From the NCBI RefSeq assembly GCF_004027225.2, contig NC_044278.2, positions 97,704,743 through 97,768,742 on the forward strand: DNA of 64,000 nucleotides. Reading direction: 5' to 3'. This document shows, piece after piece, positions 22,601 to 33,868 of the stretch. Each line of letters opens with the position of its first letter. Position 1 is the first letter of the stretch. Under the pieces are notes generated by a model that was not told where the DNA came from, did no database searches, and saw only the letters and a program-made list of their open reading frames with translations. Origin of the DNA: Strigops habroptila (lineage: Eukaryota > Chordata > Aves > Psittaciformes > Psittacidae). The position numbers were made by a program, and so were the translations under genes.

Positions 22601-23149
22601 TATCAGTGGATAAATGCAGTAATGTTTACCATTTTCATGCAAGAGCTAAAGAAATAACTAAATTCCACATTTCAGGAACAACATTAGTTGAGGTTAATGT
22701 GGTGCCTTCACAGAAGAGGACATCTTCCATCTATCAAAAGCTTGCATAATTAAACTCTTCAGTTTTTCCTGCTATGAAAAGAGAAAAAAACGAAACCAAT
22801 TGTTTTTAGGGGTGTTTTAAATATTCTATTAGGTGTCTGTCCTTCATGCCCTTTATCCTGCAGTCCTCATCGCTCATACTGGGATCAGTTCTCTGGAGTT
22901 GGTTTGGCTGTTTTGTCTAACTTTAGCAGATAATTATCTTTTTTTCTGAAAGCTCCATTGCACCTATTCACTTCAACAATTGCTTTGGGAACTCTCCCAG
23001 AGATATATCAGGATTCTGGTTGATAGAAGGTCAGAGTGATATACAGAGAATATAAAACAGAGTAGTAAATGGTAGTATAGAACTGAATAAAAGAAATTAA
23101 ATGGAAAAAAGGAAAGAGTAAAATTGAATAAGTGTATTGGAAAGAAAAC
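19669..23149. other. intergenic, no gene recognised
   Basis: AT-rich sequence with scattered short A/T runs (for example 22427-22440 and 22517-22528). Open frames are short, for example 81 codons at 20029-20274, without recognisable domains. Nothing else seen. Confidence 0.5.
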
Positions 23150-23420
23150 ATCACAGACTCCTATAATGGTTGAGTTTGGAAGGAAGGAACCTCTGGAAAT
23201 GATCTGATCCAACTCCCCTGCTCAAGTAGGGCCACCTAGAGCAGGTGGCCCAGGACCATATGTAGGTGACTCCTGAGTATCTACAGGGATGGAGACTCCA
23301 CCACCTCCCTGGACAACCTGTGCCAGTGCTCAGTCATCTTCACAGTGTCAAAGTGCGTCTTTATATTCAGGAGGAACCTCCTGTCTTTCAGTTTGTACCC
23401 GTTGCTTCTTGTTCTAGTTC
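23150..23420 (-). mobile_element. CR1 LINE 3' fragment
   Basis: Minus-oriented CR1 3' end of an older-looking subfamily: TCACAGACTCCTATAATGG at the 3' terminus, then TTGAGTTTGGAAGGAAGGAA, ATGGAGACTCCACCACCTCC, GACAACCTGTGCCAGTGCTC and the segment that in sense encodes the end of ORF2. About 270 bp, no coding potential. Confidence 0.9.
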
Positions 23421-24949
23421 AATACACTAATTCAGAGGAAATGAGCTGTACACAAAAGTGATCACAAAAAAAGGAAATAAAAGAGTAGAATGGAAAAGAA
23501 CGGAGAAAATTTATGGGTATCACCTGTCTACTGCCCAGATGAACAGAACCAAAATGATAAAACCACAAGGATTGTTAATGAAGTAGTCAGATAATTGAAA
23601 CTACTTATGTTGGGAAAATTGTTGTAACCTAAATTAATAGTACTATCTATTACATTAAAATATTTTAAATCCTGTGTCTGTGTAGATAGTAAGCTTCTAG
23701 GTCTGTTTTGGGTTGGTTTTTTTTCCATACAGGGTAATCAGTGATAGAGTCAGTCAATGCATTCCAAATGAATCACCCGTATAGAGGAATAAATGTAAAT
23801 GTTGCATAAAAAGAGGATTAGTGTCCTTCCTCTGTAATATACCACATTCGACTTGCTGTAAAACCAGCAGATTTTCAACATAGAAGACCTGCTCTAACAT
23901 TGCAAAAATACCACATGGAAAAAGCAGAACCTATATAATATATAATAAAATATATCAACAAGTTTCCTTATTTTTATATGAGGCAGAATGGAGCATGTTG
24001 TTTTTGCAGGAGCTTCAGAAACTAAAATGGTAATTTGACATTAATTATGATGTAATAACCAATCTTAATACAGAAGTAACAGGAATCATTCTTACAGAAT
24101 TGAACATTCAGAATTTAGTATGTTCAAAATCATAACAGTATAAGTAAAATAACAACTAAAGACAAATGCCTTCACAAAGAAATTAAACTAGTTTGTTGGA
24201 CTTACTGCTCCTACTAGATCTGTACCATAGCTTTTAGTCTGTATTCTATCTATATCACAAATAAGTTTATCATCTTCAATAAAGCTATTGTGGAAAAATA
24301 CTTCCGTAAAGGAGCAAATGTTAGTTCAAGGAAATACCGTCTACACAAAAGTTCCTGCAGTTGGTCATTTTTATAGGAAATCATTGTTCAAATTATTTAG
24401 AGGATTTTGGGAGGATTTTTTTGGTTATTTTATTTTTAATTGAAAGTATTCAACTTGAAAGGGAGCAAGTCAGAGAGATCCTAGTTCAGCTTTGGGTTTT
24501 GATGAGTATTCATAGATAGCAAGTGTATTCTACAGATTCAGATTAGCCAAAAGACCCCAAGATCAGATAAAAGTGCATTTGCTTTATTTTGCCTGTTTTC
24601 TTGCACAGTCCAGGCTTAATTAATGCATGAGGTAGAATGTCTGTTTTTCAGGTAAAGCTGTTGTTGACTTCCTAGACAGGAAGAAGAGTGTGGAAACTAA
24701 TGTTCTTCTAAAGCCAAATTTCCCATGATTGTGTTTGTTCTCTGACTTGTCACCACATACAAAATAGTCCTGCTTGCTATTGATATTTTGTGTAACTAAA
24801 CTAGTCTTTTTCACTTCAAAGAGATTCTTATTAACTCTGTTCTCTGAAGGTATGCTTTATCAAGTGCTCCACTGACACTTTGGAATAGATTTTCTCAGAA
24901 GAAACCCAATTGACTTCTTGAGTCAATTATTCTATTAAAGCGGCTTGTA
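23421..24949. other. intergenic, no gene recognised
   Basis: AT-rich unique-looking sequence between two CR1 copies; includes a TA-rich patch near 23935-23957. Short open frames only (for example 24620-24814, minus). No feature supported. Confidence 0.5.
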
Positions 24950-26150
24950 AGGTTTGAATGTCTCCAAGGATGAAGAATCCACAGCCTCGCTGGCAACCTA
25001 TGCCAGTGTTTGACTACCTTCACAGTAAAAAAGCTTTTTCTTACATTTAAATGGAATTTCTTGCATTTCATTTTGTGCCCATTGCCTCTTGTCCTGTCAT
25101 TGGGCACTACTGAGGAGAGTAGCAGTTAAATCCAGTCCCTTAGTCTTTGCTTCTTACACCTGAAGAAACTCTCATTACCAACCCTTTCTTTGTATGTAGT
25201 GTGCCCCAACTCCCTTGACTTGCCCAATTTCTCAAAATCTTACTTGTATTAGGAATCCTAAAACTGTACAGAATGTTCTGGATGCAGTTTCAGGTGATAA
25301 ATACAGAAGAATCACTTCCCTTTAGCTGCTGAGCTCCCTCTAATGCAGCCCAATAATGCACTTGACCTTTATTGCTCAACTTTTCTTCACAACTAATCTC
25401 TCCAACTAGTTTTGTTGCCTGATGTTATTCCATCCCAGGTGCAGGACTTTGCATTTGTCCTTGTTGAACTTTGTGAGATTCCAGTCAGCCCGTTTCTCCA
25501 GTCTCTTGATGTCCTCCTGGACAGTAGCCCTGCCCTCAAGCATTCTGATTTTGCTGTTTTCCACCGGCTTCCTCGTGGTGCATTCTGTCTCTTTATTCAG
25601 GTTTTTAATAAAGGTGTCTTCCCCAGTAGTGACGCCTAAGGAGCAGCACTACCAGCTGGACTTCATACCGCTGATCGCAACCCTCAAGTGTACTAGTCCA
25701 GCTAATTTTCCACCCACACTTATTGAAATCATATCACCACTTTGATTAAAGGATACTATGGGAGACCATCCTGAAAACTGTAGTAGAGACAGGGTAAATG
25801 ACATTCACTGCTTTCCCATCAGCTGCATAGCTGATTGTCTTATCATAGAAAGCTATCAAGTTGCTCAAGCAGAGTTTGCTCTTTGTAAATCTGTGCTGAT
25901 TGTCCCCAGCCACCTCCAGTCCATCATATACCCTAGATAAGGAATCCAGCAGAATTTGCACCATAATCTTCACAGGAACTGGTGTGTGAATGACTGGTTT
26001 GGAGTTCCACAGATCTTCCTTCTTTCCATTCCTGAAGATTGGTCTCATGTTTGTTTTACCAGCCACCAGGAACCTCCCGTGACTGCTGCAACCTTTGAAA
26101 CATATTATAGTGTAGCCTTGCAGTAACACTGGCCAGTTCCCTCAACACCA
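24950..26150 (-). mobile_element. CR1 LINE, old copy, RT domain to near 3' end
   Basis: Minus-oriented CR1. The near-3' end matches the CR1 pattern (GATGAAGAATCCACAGCCTC, then CTATGCCAGTGTTTGACTAC) and in sense encodes NDRTRGNGHKMKCKKFHLNV and VKVVKHWHRLPA. Further right are segments for the 5' part of the RT: CTGTGCTGATTGTCCCCAGC, which in sense reads like the AGDNQHRFTKSKLCLSNL box, and CCATTCCTGAAGATTGGTCT, which corresponds to the PIFRNGKKED box. Many frame breaks; diverged more than the copies at 18.4 and 51.6 kb. The terminal octamer repeat is not preserved. Confidence 0.88.
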
Positions 26151-29100
26151 CCTTTATCTTAGAAGTTGTTTATTAAAAAAAAGTCTTTCTCTTAGACACT
26201 GTGCATTAGCGTAAATATTTCTGGTTTTCTCTCACTCCCTGTATACATATAGAAATTTATAGGTTAACATTTAAGTAGAAAAATTCCAAGCCGGTGGTAA
26301 GACAATATAGATTTTCAAGAAAATGTTAGAAGAGGGTAGAGCTTAGATTTCTGAACTTTCAGAAGTCAAATGGAGTTTTGCAATTTACTTCAATGGATAA
26401 AAAATTTCACTTACAGTATTTATTACTTTATAGAATTTGGAGCATAACCTGCCTTTGAATCAAGTGTAGAAATTTCTTTGACACTCGTTCTGGAAGTCTT
26501 AGAGGGCAAAATTAATATGAATTGTAATTAAAAAAATAATTGAAAAGTTAGAGCATTCACATTTTTTTCTATAAAGTCTTGTCAGGTTTTATGAAAAAAA
26601 TAAAATGGGGCATTACCTTCTTGAAAATTAATTTCTATTTCTTGATTGACAGCAGATCTTTATATTGGGTCAATGTTAACCCATTTATGTGACTCCATTT
26701 GTACAAATTCTGTACCTAGGATCCCCTTCTGAACAAGCATGTGTATTTTGCATGTAGTGGGCAAGAAAGCTGACCACAAAAGATGATGTCTGTGAAAGTG
26801 AAGTATCGCCTGGGAGTGGCTTAGTAGTTGCAAGCATTTTATTTGGCCAGACTTAAACAATCAGAAGTCTACAAAGACTCCATTCAGATGGACTATCTAT
26901 TCAAATTAATAGATTAAGATTAAGAATATGAACACATTTAAGCACTAAACCAGTTGTTTTAAGAAAGAGAAAATCAGCCATTTTAGGGCAATTTTTAAAT
27001 GTAGGTCGACACTTAAACTGTCTCACTGGAGATTATGAAATTGCAGTAAATAGTGGCCAGCAGATGTGATAGGGAGCCAAATGAGATGTGAATGTCTTCA
27101 CTGCTTCAGTATAATGAAGATTAGTGTGATAGACAGTGGAAGTGGAAGATAAGCAAATTGGTGGAAAACTTCATTAAGGAAGTTAATTTTCTCACTGGTC
27201 TATAATGACGGTTGGCTGAGCCAAAGACAGCCATGGAGAAAATTCATTTGGTTAATGCTCAAGCTAGGCAATAGTAAGTGTACACAGAAAGAAAGAAAAC
27301 CTTCTTCTAAATATATACTTCACTAGTCACATTTACTGAATTATAAGGCATGCTTCTACAACCCCTGAGAAAAAGGAAAGGATTAGTTTTGATCCACATG
27401 AAATAGTGAATTCAGCTAGAAAGGCATGGAAATGATAATGCTTGAGCAACTTAAGAGCTTGAGGAGCTTAATCCAGTCTGTTTAACAGAAAATGAAAATG
27501 AACACATCCTACTGTTAATATTTGCAAATTTCTTCGTTGGGGAGAGTTATTTTTGCTGTTGGCAACAGTTCAGTTAGGGGTTTGGGTGAATTTTTTTTTA
27601 AACTTCAATTTTGCAGCACATATTTAGGAACAATTTGTTAACATTTGCTTTGCTTGTTCAAATAATGTGTGTTTTACCCATGCTAATGCTTTCCCGATCA
27701 ACCCAGGGAACTTTTTTTTTTTTTTACCCCAATATAATAAAAACTAATAGCAATGGTGTGACTTGCTAATCAACTTTTCTTTGGAAAGCAATACCTCCTG
27801 CTTTGTTACCTAACGTGGAGGAACTAGGCAAGGAGAGTGAGGCAGATGGTCTTTTAGCATGGAGCAGTATGGCACATGCCATCTTGATGCCATTTCCTGT
27901 CAGGATGGACTTCCTTCTTGTGGCTCTCAAGTATGTCTGATCAGTCAGTCTGAAACTCCTGCTGAAGATCCTGCTTGGAAAGCCAGATTTCTTAGCTATG
28001 GTGTGTCTTACAGAAGTGGCTACAGACCTTTCCCAGAGTCTCAAAGATTTCTTCAAAACGGTCCAGCATGCACACTTTTTTCTCACTGTAAACAGGGTGT
28101 GAAAATCACTGAAGCATTTGATTTTGCTACTCTGTCCTTTGTTCATGTGATTAGATCATTGTGGGGCAGTGGCATTTAGATAGGACAGAATTTAGTTTCC
28201 TAAAAGTATTTTTACTAGTGCCATTTGAAATGCTCTTGACCTAAACCAACTACACAGGGCTGGAAAATATGACACACTTTACAGAGATTTGCACCCTTCT
28301 TGCTTCTCAGTATGATACCCTGGATACCCAATTGAAAGTAAAATGGCCTGAACTACCAGCATTTTATATCTGAATCCTGTATCCAGTGGCTGGACAGCTG
28401 AATTATTCTTCAGGCTCTGGCATAATGTCTTCATCTCTGCAGAGTACATCATCTTAACTGCCTAAATTTAGGTGGTCATAACCTCTGACTGAATCGCACT
28501 CTGATTGCCTGGACTCCCACTAGAGAAAAGACAGCTCTTCTAAAATAAGATTCATGTGCCCTATTTGAAATGTTTACCTTAAGATAAGTTACATCCTTAA
28601 AATGTCTGTTTCTCATTACTCGCTATTGAGGGATGCTACACAGGTTTCTGTGTTTGATTCTGTGTATTCCGTCCCATTTGTGTTTGGTGGTTTAGCAGCG
28701 CAGCTTAACAATGCAGACTGGTTTAGGCATAGAAAGTATTGTGTCTTGTCAAATTCTCTTTGCATGATGCATTAAATTGTCTTCCAAATAACGAGTAAAA
28801 GAGAGTCTGTCATAATCTACCTGCATGTTTTGTACATTGAAAAGTATTCCAATGATTTCTGGTAATGGTTTGTTATTATTACTTATCACACCTTAATTAT
28901 GGCTACTTATATTGCCTTTCCAGTTTCTATCTCTACAGTCATATTTTGCATGTATTATTCTTCCCTGGGTACTATTGATATCGTACAGCATAAAAGTGAA
29001 GTAAATATGGATGTTCCAGTAAAATAGGCCTTCCCTCTAGCTAAAGAGGGCTGAAAAAGGGAAGAAACGAAGAATAGAAATTTAAAAGTCCTTTGCTCAA

Positions 29101-30855
29101 ATGCCAAACATGAAGAATCTGAATCTTCAGTTAAATTTCTAGATCCAGAAAACTGGGTGTAAGATACTAGCATTTAAAAACTAAAACCACATTGATAATC
29201 AAGAAGAGTATGAAAAAAGTCAATTTCCCAAGTTGTTCTGCATAAGACAAATTTCTAGATGTATATATATCTACTGTAGTTTTCATTTAGTTTAGTAATC
29301 TCACTATGAAGTGAAAGCTTTTTCTTTTTATTAGTGAGTACTTATACTCTGGGTGGAAAGCCTGAGAAAAATATTATTTCTCACTAGCTTGATTTTATAT
29401 GAAAGCAAATTATATTAATCACCCCGCAGATATTCTCAGCATGTGGAAAGTAATTAAAATAGGTATGTACCTTGTGATATGAATTTTATTCAGAGGTTTT
29501 GATTTAGCAACTTTGCCAGTAGTCAAAGGAGCAGAACATTGGTATGAGGCTGAAGAAGAAAACGCTGTGTGAAGAAACATGTCCTACTCTATTAGAAATG
29601 GAAAACAAGTAAGGGTGAAGACAAAAAAACCCCAGATTTGTGTTTGGGCCTAATTAATTTCCCTAGCTCATTTCCAAAATCAATCTTCTCCCACTTGCCA
29701 ATACTAAGGATCATTTAACCATTACATATTTAAACATTCAGACCACTGAAATCAATTAGCATAACAAGTTTTTGGCATAATTCTGCTTGAACACTGTGTA
29801 TTTTTCTTTCCTTAAAATTTCTAATGGAAAACAGTATCTTATCTAAATAAAATTAGAGCAAAACAGACTTATCATGCATAAAGCCCTATATCTGCTATGG
29901 AAAAGGAAAAGGCTCATCCAGAACTTTATATAGAAGTGGAAAATGATACAGTGTAATTATTTTGCTTATAAAGAAAATAAGCAAAACCCCATAACTTATT
30001 TTAAAAGTGTAACAAGGCTTTTCATTGTAAACTATGTTGTAAACTACAGTGGTGGACATGTAACAGAGGAACTCTGCTGCTACCTGTTTATTCTGTAGCT
30101 GGAGTTGGAAAAGTCTTTCCTTCTCCCAAGGCCCCTTTCACTGGCTGCTTTCCCAAGAACTCACTGACCTTGGCAAGAATGTGATGTAGTATGTTTATAA
30201 CTGCAAGGGAATGGGACATCAGGTTATTGGAGCCACACACACATGGTTTATTTTACTGTTGACACCTAAAGTAGCTAAGAACCCAACTCTAAAGATGAAA
30301 CCCAAAATTCTGATTTACAAGGAGAGTTTAAAAGGTGTACACGTAAAATGCTCTAATGCTCTCTCTCTGAAAATCAGCAGCCAGTCAATTCTGTCAGGAG
30401 TGACAAAGTGGTCTTCACAGAGAAATTGGATGCTTTAATAGTAACACAACTGGAAGCATCAGAGATGTAAATTCCATTTTGTTGCACCAGCAAAGAAAAC
30501 AGATGGGAAAAAGCATGTTCTCTGGCTGTGTTTTTTGCCTGATCATGCTAGCAGCAGAGAAACCCTAGAGGATGTTTGGACTACAGATCATAACAGCCTT
30601 CCCTTCTACATATTTCCTTGAATTGTCAGATATTTCTATCTTGTACAAGCTGTAGACAATAGACAGTTTTGCCTGTGTCCCAAGTTTTTTGAAATTTGGG
30701 AATGAACAACCCAGGTAAGAAGCAAGAAAGAATCAAACCTCAGTTGTTACAGTGGTATGACCAGACTTGCCTCCTCTTTCACTGCATCATGAATTGTGAG
30801 AGTGAAAAACATTTTTAGTATCTATAAAAGCCCTTAGATGACAAGAACATTTTTC
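26151..30855. other. intergenic, no gene confirmed
   Basis: AT-rich sequence with T-runs (27713-27726). A weak ancient CR1-like patch lies at 27415-27510, and a stretch open on both strands at 27766-28179 has a 126-codon minus frame and a 106-codon plus frame. Neither protein has recognisable motifs and no convincing splice context was found. Confidence 0.45.
27415..27510 (+). mobile_element. possible ancient CR1 scrap
   Basis: The stretch around AGAGCTTGAGGAGCTTAATC and CTGTTTAACAGAAAATGAAA resembles the region of old CR1 elements that encodes the LKELNLFSL-type box, followed by the usual purine-rich segment. Too short and diverged to be sure. Confidence 0.25.
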
Positions 30856-31116
30856 TCAACCTTGTTTTCTTGCTTCATTTACAAATGCATGGTATCTCTG
30901 CTTTGTCTGTCCCATTTGATCTAACTGAGGCGCCCCACAATCATGGACCGCTTCCTTCATGTCCCACTGCTTGGCCTTCAAGAAATTCAGTAACAGCTCA
31001 TATTCTTTCTTTGCACACGGAACGTTAAAGAGCCATGTCTTTTTTTGCATTGACAGCATATTGATCAGAATGTCAATGTCAAGAAAATAACAAAACAGAG
31101 AGCAAGATATGACATT
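30856..31116 (-). other. orphan open frame of 86 codons, unidentified
   Basis: Open on the minus strand from after a TAA (31119-31117) to a TGA at 30858-30856; the first ATG is at 31059. The peptide from that ATG (67 residues) includes KKTWLFNVPCAKKEYELLLN, FLKAKQWDMKEAVHDCG and TKQRYHAFVNEARKQG. It is charged, helix-prone and soluble-looking. The second half is richer in G+C and CpG than its surroundings, as expected of a constrained or recently inserted coding sequence. No strong acceptor, no promoter and no close polyadenylation signal were seen. It could be a terminal exon of an unannotated gene, a pseudogene fragment or chance. I do not recognise the family. Confidence 0.3.
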
Positions 31117-31304
31117 TTAGTACAACAAAATTCAATAATCCTTTTTGTGGTATTTTCCTCAGCTGGGGAAAACAAATGTGGAATAAATGTGGAGGACAAA
31201 ATCTGACATATGGCAGTGGAGTATAACAAATCCACTGGAAGGGCTTAGCTTCACTAAGTATTATTCTAGCTTCACTAGTGTATTATTTTATATCTGCAGA
31301 GGCT

Positions 31305-31450
31305 GAGAAATCTGCCATTGTTGGAGGTGCTCAAAACTCAGTGAAGCAAAACCCTGTGCTCTCTGAGCTGGATGATCCTGCTCTGAGTGGGCTTTGTAAA
31401 AGATGACCTGCAGGGTCCTTTCCAACTTCTGTTGTTCTGTGATTCTGTGG
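31305..31450 (+). mobile_element. CR1 LINE 3' fragment
   Basis: Plus-oriented: TTGGAGGTGCTCAAAACTCA, GAGCTGGATGATCCTGCTCT, GACCTGCAGGGTCCTTTCCA, then TTCTGTGATTCTGTGG, the ATTCTGTG octamer end of CR1. About 145 bp, typical 5'-truncated insertion. Confidence 0.9.
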
Positions 31451-33551
31451 AGTGTCTTATCCAAGGCTAAGCTAAACCTATAAGCTTCTATTTACTGGCT
31501 TATCTGCCTTAACTTTTTTTGTTGTTGGGGTTTTGTTTTTTTTTTTTTTGGTTTGGTTTGGTTTAGTTTTTTTACAAACTAGTCAAAATAACATACCTAA
31601 AATTTACACACAACTTTGTGCTTTTTTCCAGCCTGAAATTCAAGCTTCTTGTCTCCATTGTTAAATGTCTCCTAGGTATTATTCTGTTTATCATCTCTGT
31701 CAAGAATTAGTGTGGTTCAGTTCTCTCTGACCTAATCCACTACATTTGTCCCAAATAAAGTACAACTTAAAAGATTAAACATTCTCTGTTCAAAGGAACC
31801 AAGACATGGTTTGTTTTGGTTTTGTTGTTTGGTTGGTTTTTTGGTTTTTTTTCCAGAGAAAGCCTTTAATGTAATGAGCTGAACTCTTTGAAAAAGAGTT
31901 TGGCATAGGGCAAAAAGTTCCAAAAATGAGTGGAATAGTTTTGTTTTATTGCAAGTGAACGAGTCATCATGAAGAAATGGCAATAGAAAGACCCACAGAG
32001 CCTGTTTTTGCCACTGGTGTTAACACCACAAGGAACCAACCATGGTAGTAATAGAATAGGAATATTTTCTGTATGAATATCACAATATATGTCACTGAGC
32101 CATAGACAACCTTTTCTAAAAGTCAAGAAGAACTAGCAGATCTTAGTAAAATGCAGGATTCATTGTGCTAAATTCATGACGTTGTGTATCTTAACAAAAT
32201 ACCATAGAACATATTATGCAGCCTGGAATTACAGTTGAGTGGCAGAAAGGAATAGAAGACTTGGGGATTAGAGTGAATAAGGAAAAAAATAAAAATGCCT
32301 GTGTAGCAAACAGGGTTCTTCAGATTCTGTCTGGCTTCCCAGAAACTACTGCAGTAAAGAATATAGACTACAGGAGAGCAGCTTGAGTGTGTGTGTTTCA
32401 GACAGACATAGTTTAGCAACCGTGATTTTTAGGGGAGAAGCATTAGACTGGACCAAAGGAGCACTGAGTTTTGAGTACTTGAAAGACTTTTTCTATGACA
32501 GAATATTTAAGTAACTTATTTCAAAAAGCCAAATCATGGTGGGAAAGATTGTGAAGGGCTGAACTGATTAAAAAGAAAAAAAAAAAAATTTTATTAAAAT
32601 GCCAACTTCCAAAACATGCTGCCAAAGGTAGGATGGGCAAACCTATTAACAACTGAGGGAACACATCCAAAGTCATATTTCAAGGGACAGCAAATTTCCC
32701 TCCTTGCCTGTTAGTCTTGCTGTGTTGCTAGGACCTGGGAAGACAGCCCCTCTGTATATATTCTATGGGGAATACTGGTTAAGTATTAGACACTAGAGTT
32801 GTCTGTCCCAGTGAAAGTGAAAATTTGTGAGGTAGCTAGATCTAAGAGTAAGAATAACAACACCCAGAATTGCTGTTTATAGTGCAATAAAGATTGCATA
32901 GAAATGTAATAATCTCCTCTTCTCTTTTCTAAGATCATTACATTAGAAGTACTTTATGTGAAAAAAAGAGCAGGGGAAGGATAAATCATACAGTTAGTGG
33001 GGACGGGAAGGTAGTCCTAATGTTCAAATGATAGCTGGGATTTCAGCAGACCTCTCTGTAACAGCTTGGCTTATTGAAAAGTCCTGCTAGGTTCCCTGTT
33101 ATAGTACAAATCATAATCAGATAGCTCACATATATTTATATATGGTTATCCTGGCTCACCAAACTGAATTTCATTGGGCAGTACAACACAGGTCTTCTGA
33201 CAGTCAAGACTTGAAAATAATTTTGCCAATTTTTTGCCTATTTGAATAATCCATCTTTTTACAGTCATATATGGAATTGCTGGCAGCGTCCTTACTTAAG
33301 TGATTTAATGTCCTGCTTTCCTGCTGCTGTTAAACATGATAGTGGAATTTCAAATAGCAATTAATTACTCAGCATCTAAAGTATGTGCAAGTAGAGTGTG
33401 TTTTATTAAGCTATTGTTAGTGTCTACCCTATATACAGATACCCAGGCTCAAAACTTTTTAATTACATTTTATTTCTCTGCAAGAGATTGTGGGGAGAAG
33501 AAAGGGCAGCTGAGTAGGACAATATCTACCATTTCCTATCTATCCAGGATC
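31451..33551. other. intergenic, low-complexity tracts, no gene recognised
   Basis: T/G-rich tracts at 31512-31573 and about 31810-31855, an A-rich run near 32573-32589, and otherwise AT-rich sequence. Short open frames on both strands (for example 32174-32419, minus) have no support. Confidence 0.5.
31512..31573. repeat. T-rich / (GTTTG)n low-complexity tract
   Basis: T-run, GTTGTTGGGG, a long T-run, then GGTTT units repeated three times. A simple-sequence tract about 60 bp after the CR1 3' end at 31450; no TSD was tested. Confidence 0.8.
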
Positions 33552-33868
33552 TGCTTTCTTGAGCCTCATAAAGATACTGCTTTCAGTCCTTCGAAAATTC
33601 CCACTTCCCAAATTCCAGGATAGTCAAGGGATTTATTAAAACCATTCTGACATGCCATTGTTCACAAACCTGTGATACCTTTCATAATGAAATGTATCTT
33701 TACTATGTATGAAAAATTTGCTTTCTTGAACCTCATAAAGATACTGCTTCCAGTCCCTCGAAAATTCCCACTTCCCAAATTCCAGGATAGTCAGGGGATT
33801 TATTGAAACCATTCTGACGTGCCGTTGTTCACAAACCTGTGATGCCTTTCGTAATGAAATGTATCTTT
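33552..33868. repeat. 167-bp tandem duplication (two copies)
   Basis: Copy 1 starts at 33552 and copy 2 at 33719, both with TGCTTTCTTGA. They align without gaps for about 150 bp, to GTATCTTT near 33701 and 33868. I count nine mismatches, all transitions. At three of them copy 2 has a CpG where copy 1 has CA, consistent with methyl-CpG decay in copy 1. No coding frame is preserved. Parent sequence not recognised. Confidence 0.9.

Noticed and set aside
25412..26129. Open frames on both strands at 25.4-26.1 kb as genes
   Set aside because: They fall inside the old minus-oriented CR1 copy and include its RT motifs.
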